Assembly (NCBI GenBank): GCA_034509755.1
Contig: CM067555.1
Location: 21,526,142 to 21,590,141 of the forward strand
Source: Anisodus tanguticus
Lineage: Eukaryota > Streptophyta > Magnoliopsida > Solanales > Solanaceae
Direction: 5' to 3'
Length of the DNA stretch: 64,000 nt
Below are positions 1 to 11,200 of the stretch, piece by piece (the first letter of the stretch is position 1; the number at the start of each line of letters is the position of its first letter). The notes under the pieces are model-generated. The model did no database searches, was not told the DNA's origin, and saw only the letters and a program-made list of their open reading frames with translations. The position numbers and the translations under genes are program-made.

Positions 1-2
1 GG

Positions 3-2028
3 AAGGGAAAGAAACCCACCTATAAATATTTAAAGGTGTGGGGTTGTCTGGCAAAGGTTGAAGTACCCAAGCCAAAATAGGTCAAGATTGGGCCTTAGAC
101 TGTAGATTGCATATTCATCGGATATGCAAATAATAGTAGTGCTTATCGCTTCTTAGTGCATAAGTCAGATATTCTAGATATCCACGGGGGTACAATCATG
201 GAATCAAGGAATGCTCAATTCTTTGAAGGTACCTTTCCTAGAAAGGAAAATGACATAACCTCTCGCAAACGAAGTTATGAACAAAGCTCTCAGGAACCAG
301 GAGTTATTGACGGCCCGGATCTAGATGGTTCAGATCTAGTGGATCTCAAGGTGGCTGAATATCCGGAATCTAGTATTCCAGATTCTCAAAACTTGGAGAC
401 TCCAGAGATGGAACTAAGGCGAAGTAAAAGGACCGGGAAGGATAAATCATCCGGTCTTGACTTTGTAGCTTATATGGTTGATGATGAACCAAGGACAATT
501 GCTGAAGCATTGTCAACTCCAGAGGCACCGCTCTGGAAAGAAGATATTGAGAGTGAAATAGGCTTCATTCTGCATAACCATACTTGGGAGTTGGTTGATC
601 TTCCTCTGGGAAATAAACCGTTGGATTGTAAATAGATACTCAAATTGAAGTATAACGCAGATGGGTCTATAGATAAGTATAAGGCCAGATTGGTAGTCAA
701 GGGCTATCAGCAGAAGGAAGGCCTTGACTACTTTGACACGTACTCCCCGGTGTCTAGGATGACGTCCATACGAGTATTCATTGTGATCGCAGCGTTGCAT
801 GACCTTGAGATACATCAAATGGATGTCAAGACAGCCTTCCTAAATGGTGATTCGGAAGAAGAAATTTATATGGACCAACCCGAGGGGTATGTGGTTCAAG
901 AGCAAGAGAAGAAAATCTGTCGTCTTGTCAAATCTCTGTACGGGCTGAAACAAGCCCCGAAGCAATGGCATAAAAAATATGATAGTACTCTACTATCGAA
1001 TGGTTTCGCCATTAATGAGTGTGACAAATGTGTCTACATGAAAGGTAACTCTGACTCGTTTGTTATGATATGCATGTATGTAGATGACATATTGATCACA
1101 AGGAGAAATCCTAGCATAATTCTAGAGACTAAGAACATGTTGAAACAATGCTTCGACATAAAGGATATGTGTATCGTAGATGTCATCTTAGGGATAAAAA
1201 TCTCTAAGACGTCTGACGGACTGGTCTTATCTCAGTCTCACTACATCGATGATGTTTTGGGAAAGTTTGAGATGTTTGACAGTTCATCTATAAAGTCACC
1301 AATGGATAGAAATCAAAAGCTTGACAAAAAGCGTGATACACCCATATGCCAGGAGTAATATGCACGGGTGATTGGTAGTTTGATGTATATAACAAATTGC
1401 ACCCGACCTAATATTGCTTATGCAGTCAACAAGTTGGCTAGGTTTACCCGTAATCCGAGTAATGATCATTGGAAAGACATTGAATCATGTACATCAATAC
1501 CTAAAATACACGCTAACTTACGGGTTGCATTATTTAAGATATCCAGTTGTACTAGAGGGGTATAGTAATGCAAACTGGATATCTGATATAGAGAACACCA
1601 AGTCCACCAGTGGGTATGTATTTACAATTGGTGGTGGGATTGTGTCTTGGAAATCCTCTAAGCAAACTTGCATCGCCCGATCCATGATGGAATCAGAGTT
1701 TATCATTTTAGACAAAATAGGAGAAGAAGCTGAGTGGCTTCACGACTTCTTAGAGGATGTTTCTTGCTAGAACAAACCCGTACCTTCTGTAATGATCCAC
1801 TACGACAACCAGTTGGCTCTAGAAAGGGCATGAAATTCTATGTACAATGGTAAGTCTCATCATATTCGACGGAGGTATAAGATCGTTTGGCAGTTGATCA
1901 CCACGGATATAATATCCATTGATTACATAAAGTCAAAGGATAACATAGCAGACCTGCTGACAAAGGGCTTACCCAAAGATCAGATGTTCTGCTTGTCTAG
2001 GGGAATGGGCTTAAAACATAAAGTATAA
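3..2028 (+). pseudogene. copia pol remnant (integrase C-term, RT, RNase H)
   Basis: Reading frame 3 encodes an integrase C-terminal tail with the motif YKYLKVWGCLAKV near the window start. It continues through the linker DPRTIAEALSTPEAPLWKE into reverse transcriptase with KARLVVKGYQQKEGLDY, DVKTAFLNGD and SLYGLKQAPKQW. The catalytic YVDD sits at 1077-1088 and is intact. RNase H follows with STSGYVFTIGGGIVSWKSSKQ and KSHHIRRRYK, ending in a KDNIADLLTKGLP tail at about 1940-1975. In-frame stops fall near 81, 99, 633, 1356, 1768 and 1829, and the frame shifts by one between about 1480 and 1560. The RNase H aspartate in the usual YSDA motif reads YSNA. This copy cannot make a functional polyprotein. 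Confidence 0.92.
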
Positions 2029-2660
2029 GAACCAATACGGTGGTAACCCAACCTTACTGACTGGAGATCCCAGGAATTAGGTTCAATGGCAAAACTAAGT
2101 TGTAAAGGTTCAATTGATCGCTTCGGCTTCGGTGGAAACATGAGCACTTCGGATAGTGATTTTTGTAAAGAAACACCAAATCCAAAGTCGTTCCCGTGAT
2201 AGACTATAGGTTTTATCTACAGTATGGGTGAAGGTTAAGTTTTCAAAACCTTTAATGATCCTCACCGGTTGAGGTTAGGTTTGGGGAAATTTTTAATAGT
2301 TCCTAACACTTGTAAAGTGGGGTATAGCAAGATACCTTGTAGGAGACCACCTATTTAAGTGCGAGGACAGGCCGCCTCAAATGAACGCACTTAAGAATCC
2401 AAGAAGTGTCCACGACCACAACGGATAAAACATTACGAAGAACTGAGTAGAGAAAGTTGTTGTGTTGGTACCGTTGACTTGTCTTACAATAAACACTGAC
2501 GGTTAAAAACACCACATTCACCGCGCAGTAAGTAAGTTCGATGGTATTCAACTATGGAAGGTTCAAAGCATATGCTACCTATCCGGATACAATATTGGTC
2601 CATTGAAAGATTGCTAGAAAAGGCACCATGAGTGCGCCAAAATCTTTTTCAAGATGGGAT
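2029..2660 (+). other. copia 3' untranslated region and polypurine tract
   Basis: This stretch after the pol stop has no coding potential that I recognise. It contains a 9-bp inverted repeat, ttaagtgcg/cgcacttaa, at 2355-2363 and 2386-2394, which could form a hairpin with a 22-base loop. It ends with the purine-rich aagatggga immediately before the LTR, the expected plus-strand primer site. Confidence 0.6.
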
Positions 2661-3615
2661 TGTTGGAAATTTACTAATGTGGAATTAAGTTTATCCTATT
2701 ATTTATGACTCGAACAATTGGGGTCCCGCACGTCGGAAATGTGGTTTTCACACACGTGTACACATAATGCCAAGTATCGTATCTTTCATTAGTGATAAAG
2801 ATATTGGTACGTATGTAATACGTTTGAGACATAGAATTATGGACGGTTATTGGCCAAATGACAAAGTATTCCACGTTGGTAAAGTAAGGAAGAAGTGTAA
2901 GATGAAACGAGTTAGAAATCTCCGTGAAGCCGTGAAGGGCCACCGCGCCACAACCGTCGAAGCCGCGGAGTCGGAGCGTCGCGGCGCCTCCCAGGCAGTG
3001 CCACGGTGCTAAATGGTTGGGCAGTCACTGGAGCCGTAGCGCTGATTCACAGAGCCGCGGCGCTTCAGAGGCAAAATGCTGCGACGGAAAGTTGGAAAAA
3101 TCTGACGTTTGGGCTAATTTTGGAGCATTGATTCTTCGTTATTTTCCACATGAATTCAGTCATTATTTGGCTGAATGTAACCCATCAATCATGTGCAATT
3201 ACATGGCTATTGAAGGCCATTAGTTGTCTAGTTGAGGGGTCTTCTCATTACACTATAAATTGAGGCCTTTGGCTCAATTGAAACACACTACACTCAACAC
3301 TTAGAAAATACTCCAGAATTTTCAGAGTTCATATTATTCCTCTCTAGCAAAGTTACTATACTCAAAGTTCTTCAAGAGTAACACTTGAGTTTCCTTTGCT
3401 CACTTGTTAAAGTTGATGTTGTATCTTGAGAGACTATTGCTCAACACCGTAAAAGGAGATATACGGGACAATCTTGTCTTAAAGACAGAGTGCCATCACT
3501 TGACTCAACAAATCACACAAGCAGTTTGTAAGGTTTTGATTTCCAGTTCTATTGTAATAGTTTATTTATCCTTTCTACTCTTATAATAGTTACTTACTTT
3601 CCGTTCCCTACAACA
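2661..3615 (+). repeat. copia 3' LTR
   Basis: A 955-bp LTR begins TGTTGGAAAT and ends CCCTACAACA, with the 5-bp terminal inverted repeat TGTTG/CAACA typical of copia LTRs. A GC-rich block lies at about 2925-3095 in otherwise AT-rich DNA. A TATA-like cactataaattg lies at about 3250-3262, followed by a ggcctttggctcaattg leader. The same leader phrase occurs in the solo LTR at 53755-54906, so the two are related. The five bases after it are attgt; the matching duplication would lie outside the window. Confidence 0.85.
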
Positions 3616-3679
3616 ATTGTATCCCAACAAAATGTACTTAATCTTTCTTGTTTTTCTACTTAAAGTTAAGGGCAAAGAG

Positions 3680-6404
3680 TGTAACGGCTTGTTATGCCTA
3701 ATTTCCCCTAAAAGACCCTTTTCAAGCTTTTAATAGTACTTTTGACTTGCGGGATAGGTGGCACGATTCTCGAGGCATCGGGTAAAAATAATGAAATAAA
3801 ATCTATGTTTTGAAATTTGAAAGGTCTAAGTTTGAGAAATTTGACTAAGAGTTGACTTTTGGATAAATGTGTCGGCATTGAATTCTAATGGTTCCATTAG
3901 ATTCGAAACGTGATTTTCAACTTAGATGGATGGTTGGGACGAGTCACGAGTAATTCAAGTGAGTTTCGGGTAAGTTAATTTTTGAGAACTCTTAAGTTAA
4001 AGAAAGAAATTGGGTGACTATAGTCAACATCAGGGGTAAATGAGTCTTTTTCAAAATTTTGTCAATTCTATTAGGTCCGGAATGTTGTTTATGACTTAGT
4101 TGAGTCATTGGTTTGGTTTTTGATGGACTCAACGGTATTTTGGACTCTTTGTTGCATATTGATTTCCATATTTGGTTTAAAGGACTTAGATGAGTTTCGG
4201 GTATTGGATCAAAGTTTGGAACTTGGTTGAACTGGTTTTGGTGTGGCGCATATGCGTGCTTATGTCCGCAGACTTGCGTAGTCGCACCTGTGCAGGTGGG
4301 TCGCAGGTGCGAGCAGAGGGGGATGTGCCATAGACGCATATACAAGGAAAAGGCTGCAAGGGTGGGGCGCACTAGTGCAAAGTGGTCCACACTTGTGGAC
4401 ATAGGCCTTTTAAGCGGGCATCGCAGGTGTGAGTTTTTTAGCGCGGATGTGAGCTCGTCGGTGTGAGAATTTGGCCTAATCTGTGAAAATCGCTGGGCAG
4501 TCTATAATAATTTCCCCTTTCGATTTTGGACATTTCATTCATATATTTGGTGCTTGGGGTCTTGTTTTGGAGAGCGTTTAGAGAGGTCTTGTAAGGATCT
4601 TCAAGTGGGTAAGCTTCTAATTAACCTTTTACGATTATATCATTGATTATTAAGAAATTTCATGTTAGAAATCATGATTTGAGACTTGAAAATGGGGGTT
4701 TATAAACCCTAGGATGAAAATGGAGATTTCTTCAATTAATCATGGAATTTATGTTGTATTTGGTTGATATTTGATATTTAGACTCCATGAATAATGGGTA
4801 GACTAACTTTTGGACTGATTTCCCATTTACCCTTTGGGGCCCGTGATCCTATTTTTGGGTGACCATTTGGGATTGAAACTACCATATAGTAATATGGGTG
4901 TCTACGAAATCGTGTGCTAACGTATAATATATTTTTGAATAGATTTGGATCATTCAGAGGCTCTACGGAAGGGCAAGATTTCATTGTGACCATCAAACTT
5001 CTAAATCAGGCAAGTTTTTATTTTCTTGACCTTAATTAAAGCGTCATGGTTGGTTTAATGAACTAATTAAGGAGTAATGGGGTTTCTAAGTGGGTCCCGA
5101 TAATTGTGAGGTGATGAGCACTTGTATCGGGTATCAGTGCCATGATATGGGTATTTGCATAATTTTAATTGTATAGTATGTTCTGAATGACATGCTTTGG
5201 GCACTAGCTGATAGCATATATTGATATTATGATTCGTGTTTGGGCATGAGACCCTCTATTTGTTGATTCTATGCATTTAACAGTCTTCTCTATGATTAAA
5301 TGTTGTCATCACTCCTAAATACTCGTTTAAAGGTGGAAAAAAAGCTAAACGTTGAATCTTTATGGTTTAGTTAGATTAAAGATTGAATTTGTTACTATTT
5401 TTCATGTCATATTCATGTGTTATATGTTATCTCATGCATATTATCTTTGCAGATGCATATGTGGGTCCGAGGGGATATGATTCCGATAAAGTGATGTGTT
5501 GGAGATGAGTTGATTGGCTAGAGACAGGTATTGTGAGCCTAAAATTGTCTAAGTGATGTGATTAGAAGCCTAATATTTGCTAAGAAACCCAAAGGAAAAT
5601 AATTTGGGTGGTATATGGACCTCTCGAGTCCCTCATGGTTCGCACTCCCTATTGAAAGAGCGTGTGCATACTGGTGATGGAAAGGTCTTGCATTGCATAA
5701 CACTTGCATATTATTTTATCTCATTGTACCTTGTTTGATTGACTTGCCTAAATTGCTCACTGAATCATACTATCATGCTACTTGACTATTTAAACGAACT
5801 TGAGGACTTAGAGACTTCTTATATCTAGTCCTGAAACTTGTGATTATTGACTTTATCATTATATCAGACTAATAGCGGTTAAGTGTGGAAATGGTATTCG
5901 AAAGACCAAACATCGTCTCCATTTTAACTAGGGAGAGTTGACTATATTGTAGAGTACACGTTGTTTACCCGTACTCATGAAACACTTGATGTACCCTTTT
6001 TGTGTGCATATTCTATTCCTAGCACGAGCAGATCTCGAGACCTCGCAAAACATTGAGGAGGCCATCTGTATGATTCAGGTTGAGCCACTAGTATGATCTG
6101 TGGCATCATATTTCCCCTTCTATCTATATCCCGGTCTTTTCTATTCCTAGATAGTTTATGTATTCAATTTGTATCCAGACTTGTATTTCTATTTAGTTTG
6201 TTCTTGTATTAGTCATACCATGTTTTGGGAGTTGTAGTACTTATGTTGTACATTTTATAATTATGAGACTTATTAAGACTTAAAATTGACTTGTTTGATT
6301 ATTCTGCACTATTTTTATTAATTAATTGACTTCAATGGGTTGTGGATAACATACTGACTTGGTAGGAGTTAGTGCATTCATGATTTGTAAATCGGGTCGT
6401 GATA
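3680..6404 (+). repeat. 5' LTR of chromovirus A
   Basis: The LTR begins with tgtaacggct and ends with gggtcgtgata, close to the GTCGTGACA end seen in related LTRs. A PBS follows three bases later. Its left part (about 3725-4170) is clearly similar to 61130-61560 of the LTR fragment at 60707-61604. A GC-rich, palindrome-rich block occupies 4240-4460. The exact left border is inferred from the tgtaacg start shared with other LTRs. No protein-coding gene is visible inside. Confidence 0.75.
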
Positions 6405-6407
6405 AAC

Positions 6408-6419
6408 TAGTATCAGAGC
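6408..6419 (+). other. primer binding site of element A
   Basis: TAGTATCAGAGC differs by one base from TGGTATCAGAGC, the complement of the plant initiator methionine tRNA 3' end. It sits three bases after the LTR end, as expected for a retrotransposon PBS. Confidence 0.8.
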
Positions 6420-6599
6420 TTTACGTACATCAGTCTCACAAGTACAAGAACAATGTCTAGTAGAGTCTTGCGGATCGGTACAATGAGCTTTATACATATG
6501 TTCGAAAGGATATACTATAGCTAGGAAAACTCTAATCTTTCATTTCTTATCATGCGTACTTGATTCTAATGGTTTCTAAGAGTTTCTTTGTTTTAATCT

Positions 6600-8155
6600 C
6601 TCACATGTGGTGAGGACACGTTTGGCTACAATTGGAGATCAAGAGCTCACACATATGCTTGTACCCGCTGCTAGGACCGTTGCTCGTAGAGGAGGCAATG
6701 GATGAGGTAGCGATTGGGGCAGGGCTAGAGCCGGTATTGCTACACTAGCCAGAGGGCAAGCACCAACTGATTCTCATGCCCATGCTAGGGATATGAGTCT
6801 GGATTTAGAGAAGAAGCTAGTTCATGCGGATGATATTGGACCCACCCAGACACCAAAGGAATTCATTGTTACTCCTCTTCTTCATGACACTTTAGTGCGT
6901 ATTCTAAGCGTCATTGAGGGTATAGCCTAGACAGGCACACTACTTGGTACTCCAGAGGGTTTGTAGCCTAGAGTTAGAGGTAGACACTGCTACATGATAT
7001 AGGACTCCAGGGCACAGCTAGTTGCTGGTGTGGCTCCTCAATTTCTAGGTTTTCCAGCTTAGAGTGTTGCTATTTGACTAGTTGTTCATCCCACTATGAT
7101 CGTAGATGAGCAGAAGAAGTGGGATGATTTTGAGATGATGAAGCCACCACAGTATGATAGACATCCCGATAATGATACTTATGAGTTTTTAGTGAGTTGC
7201 CATGAAAGATTGCACAATTTGGCTTTGGTTGAGTCCAATGGTGTTAATTTCATAGTGTTTCAGATGATTGGCTCTACCAAGCAGTGGTGGAGGGTATTTG
7301 TTGAGACTATGACAGCTAGGTTGCCTCCACTTACTTGGATTGAGTTCGCTATTGTGTTTCTGGAGAAGTGTGTTCCCCGAAGTATGAAGGAGGAGAGGGT
7401 GACCGGTTTGATAAATTGGAGTAGGTTGGGATGTCTGTGATCGAGTACGAGATGAGGTTTTACTCCTTATCTTGCCATGCTTTGACTATTTTTCTAGATG
7501 ACGCAAAGAGGATTAGAAAGTTTGCAAGGGGCTGTCTTATCCCCTTCGAGTTACAATGACTCCAGTGGAAGCTTCGAGAGGTACTTTTCAGGTAGTGGCA
7601 GATGTCGCTAGGAGCGTTAAGTCTATTAGGCGTCAGGAGTTTGGGGATAGATTGGGCAAGAATCCCTACAGTTTGGGCAGCTATAGAGGTACCTCGTATG
7701 GAGGTAGATGTCATCATGGTAAGGGTTATCATCCCCAATTTAGCAGTCCATTTCAGGCGGTGATGCAGACTTCGATTGGTGGTTCTTTGGGTCGTGAAGG
7801 TCATAGTTTGAGACAAAGTTCCCAAGGTTCTTATTCCCGACTTGGAGATCGAGGTGGAACATTTGGATATTCTAGCTTTTCTCGGCAGCCGATGTCCCGT
7901 GGTATATGTTATGAGTCTTGCGATATGGAACACTTCGTGAGGGATTGCCCCAGACATAGGCATAGTGGTCAATACTACAGTTCCTTGGGTTCTGCATCTA
8001 GGATTGTGGCATATCCATCTAGAGGCGGTTTACAGAGTGGCAGAGGTGTTCTTAATCAGGTAGATGTGGTTCTCAGAAATGTCGTGGTGATAGTCGCGGA
8101 GGTTCTTAGGTCGAGGGTAGCCATGCTCAGTGATGTGCATTTCCAGGTAGACTAG
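6600..8155 (+). pseudogene. gag of chromovirus A
   Basis: The gag capsid domain is recognisable in 7096-7440: KPPQYDRHPDNDTYEFL, then STKQWWRVFVETM, then PLTWIEFAIVFLEKCVPRSM, the usual plant gypsy gag core. A frame change near 7440 leads into IEYEMRFYSLSCHAL in another frame, and the basic Gly/Ser-rich tail with a zinc knuckle follows at 7556-8155. The knuckle, at 7907-7947, reads CYESCDMEHFVRDC where CYECGD..H....C is expected, so the second zinc-binding cysteine is displaced. Upstream of 7096 the N-terminal part carries several stops. The protein would package element RNA in a cytoplasmic capsid if intact; this copy is not. Confidence 0.85.
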
Positions 8156-8297
8156 AGGCAGAGGCTTCTTATGCAATTATCACATGTACTATTTTAGTTT
8201 GTCGTCGCTCGCTAGGATATTAGTTGATCTAGGCTCTACATACTTTTAAATTTTTACCTATTTTGCTTCGCGTCTGGATATGTTTTTTTGTCGTTAG
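8156..8297 (+). pseudogene. protease of element A, N-terminal half
   Basis: The frame after gag reads EAEASYAIITCTILVC, the start of the retropepsin-like domain, followed by VDLGSTY at the place of the usual active-site D-P/S-G. A stop appears straight after the active site. The domain breaks off at 8297, where element B begins, and resumes at 29043 on the far side of B. Confidence 0.75.
8293..8297 (+). repeat. target-site duplication, left copy, of element B
   Basis: The bases gttag precede the left LTR of element B. The bases after its right LTR at 29038-29042 are gctag, so the pair matches at four of five positions, as expected for an old LTR insertion. Confidence 0.7.
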
Positions 8298-11200
8298 TGT
8301 TGACTCCTAACTTTTACCCTCAAATGTCTTATTTAATTATTCGAAGTTCCTGAGTTATGAACGGAGTAAAATATGTCTTTTACGGAGCGAAAATGATTTT
8401 ATGAAATTATTCTGGTGAAATTTGCCATGTTATTTGGCAAAATATTATAGAATATATTATTGTATACCATTAACATATTTTTAAGAAATATCTATCATTT
8501 TCTATGATTTAAAGAGGATAATTATTTAATTAATTATCTAAATTGATTATATTAAGTTGATAAATATTTTACTCCGTGAAATTAAGGAAATTAGATTAAT
8601 TAAATATAGTGTCAAATAGCATCTCATTTTACCCTTTAATTGTTTTAATTTTAAAGATTTTATACTTTTATTTCAGTTTCAACCTTAATTGGTTTTAATT
8701 GACCGATTGTGGTTACAATTGTAAATGAAGTGGTTATTATTAATTATCCTTTTAGCCATATTTGCGCAAAATATACCTAAAGTATCCCAACCCCTCCATT
8801 TAAATAACTTGGGTCTCATCCCTTTTTATTCGTCGAGTACAGTCCATTTTGGACCAAACCCGCCCAAAACCCTCTCCTTATTAACGAAATAGGGCAAAGC
8901 CCTTCATTCTTTTCACTTTGCCTACTTTGCCTATTAGGGCAAAACCCTAGTTGTCATGTAATGCCTCACTCTCTCTCCTCTGTTGCGACTTGCCAATAAA
9001 GGAAAAAGCACAGATGCATGCCATTTTCTTTCAGGCTCTGGCTCAACGTTTCAGGTAAGAGCATCAATTGCTCTTACCCACCCCCACCGTGTCTCAACCA
9101 TGCGCAAGTAATCTCTCTCTCTCTCTCTCGTCATTTCACTGAGAGTACTGGACAAAACAATTATTGCTCTTTGTCCATTACCTCTAACGTGGATGATTTA
9201 TGAGGATTTGACCCGATTACCCTTTTGTTTTCAATATCTGCTTTTGATCATTTTCAAACTTTGAAAACTTTTATCCCACATCATTTTTAGAGGGGAAGAT
9301 TTGAGGTTATGGGGTCGTATAAAAGGGACCCCAACCTTCACAATTAAAGGAGTTTGAACCTTGGTCTATTTTGATTATATTCTCGAGCATTAGTCCTAAG
9401 ATCTTCGATACTTAGGGTTTCAAAGCCTTTGTCCGAAACCCTAGACCTCGATAACTTTAGGAAAGTCAAAAATTGAAACCCATTCCTTTTTTCTTGTATG
9501 TGTGGCTTGAGTTCGTGGGAATTGAAGAAGGCAACCACTCCGGATTCTCAACGAAGGTTGCACGATAAGGAGGTATGTATGATTTCCTTCCATTCTCTTT
9601 TAATTTCAGCATGATTTAATGTTTGGATGCCTAGCTTAATTTCAATTAGTTTAATTACGTGCTTAGTTTAGTGTTTAACTTAATTGTTCATGCTTGATTA
9701 GACTGTTTTAGTTGGTTTAAGCAATTTAGATTAGGTGGTTAGAAAGCTAGATTAGCTTTAATTAGTTTAATATTATATAATTAGAGTATATGATTAGAGT
9801 TTTGCTAAATATGCTTGATGTTTAGGTTTAAAAATCACTGTTAATTATGGATTGTTATGTATTAACCTATAGTAGCTGAAATCTTGTTGGATTAAGATGT
9901 AGATCTACCTATTTTGATTAACTCAAGTGTTCCATGTATAATTATTGCTTTAAGATATACTTAGATTGATGCATTGAGTATGCTAAACCTAAAAAATAGC
10001 ATGATATGGACAACATTTCTCATTTGAGCTACTTAATTAGACAATAATTTAGCCTCCAGATGGTCTATATTTGTTATAAATATAATGTATGTAAAGACTA
10101 ACACCTATTTAGAAGGTCTATGATGTTGATTAGCTAAGTACCATATGATGTTTGCCTATTTAAGTGACTATTTATACCTTAGACATGTTATGTGGGTTGA
10201 TATCTAGCTCTATGTATTGTATGTGTTGTTTTGATGTCTGCTTGATGAAGGTCATGACATAAAGGGATATCTTGATGTCTGATTTCATCTTTAAGACTAT
10301 GGTTTGAGTTGGCTAAGGTATGGATATGCAGTTTTTTTACATGATTTGACATCAAATACCATGTAGTAACACTTATGCTCAGTTCTGTTAAATCTGATCT
10401 TAATATTAATCAACCTAAGTATTTGTGTCATGAGAATATTCCTACTTATGCCTAACACTTCATGTTTAGTCTTAACTATCTATGTGTGTCGTAAACTATT
10501 AAATGATTGCTTGTGATTTCCGTATGACTAGCAATGCCTACTTCAGAATGTGTGGTGTGTGACCACCTGCATTATCTTGATAAAACATTGCTCTGCTCAT
10601 GTGTGTCCTTTCATGTTGATTCTTATGTGCCCAACCTAGCTATGATCAAGCTGTCTACCCTCATTGTTATCCCTAAGTGAACATTTGGTCATCCATGTCT
10701 GCTGCATATGTCCATTAGACTAGTATATGTTTATCTTATCTGCCTAATTGATAACATGCTTATTATATAGCATGGTTGAGACCCTGTGTGCATGCTTTGG
10801 TTTTAAAATTATCTTGTACGTTTGAAATATCACTTGTGGCTAGTGGTATAGCTCATTTTTATGTGTTTTAAAGGGTCACTGAATTGTGTGCTATCCATTA
10901 AGTGTCAAGATGTCCCACCCTTTAAGCCAATTCATTTGGGACCCTGCAGATCCACTCTTTTTCCTATTCAAAGATCAGCCCCCTGGCTCTGTGTTTTCAC
11001 ATCGTTGAAAAACTCCTGAATCATGTCATTCCACTGACCTGCCTAGTTTGGTTCTACTTAGACCATTCCTAGGCTACCATTTGGACTATTGTGTGTCATA
11101 TTAAGAGTACCTACATGTATGCTAGCCTGATTAAGCAATGTTCTGCCTTAGTATATTACATTGACTAGTGTACAACATGGATATGTCCATATATGCCTAA

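Larger units (their letters stand above)
1..3615 (+). mobile_element. Ty1/copia LTR retrotransposon, 3' part
   Basis: The window opens inside the integrase C-terminal region of a copia element. It runs through reverse transcriptase and RNase H, a 3' untranslated stretch with a purine-rich tract just before 2661, and a complete 3' LTR. The 5' LTR and gag lie outside the window. The order integrase then RT then RNase H is diagnostic of Ty1/copia; the RT style resembles the Tork/Tnt1-like group, which is inference. Several stops and a frameshift show that the copy is dead. Confidence 0.9.

Noticed and set aside
7460..7972. 170-aa minus-strand open frame
   Set aside because: It lies opposite the gag tail of element A, has no family resemblance, and is explained by codon bias of the sense strand.
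9113..9130. CT microsatellite as a GAGA-type regulatory site
   Set aside because: Present in both LTRs but too simple a repeat to claim regulation; left as part of the LTR.
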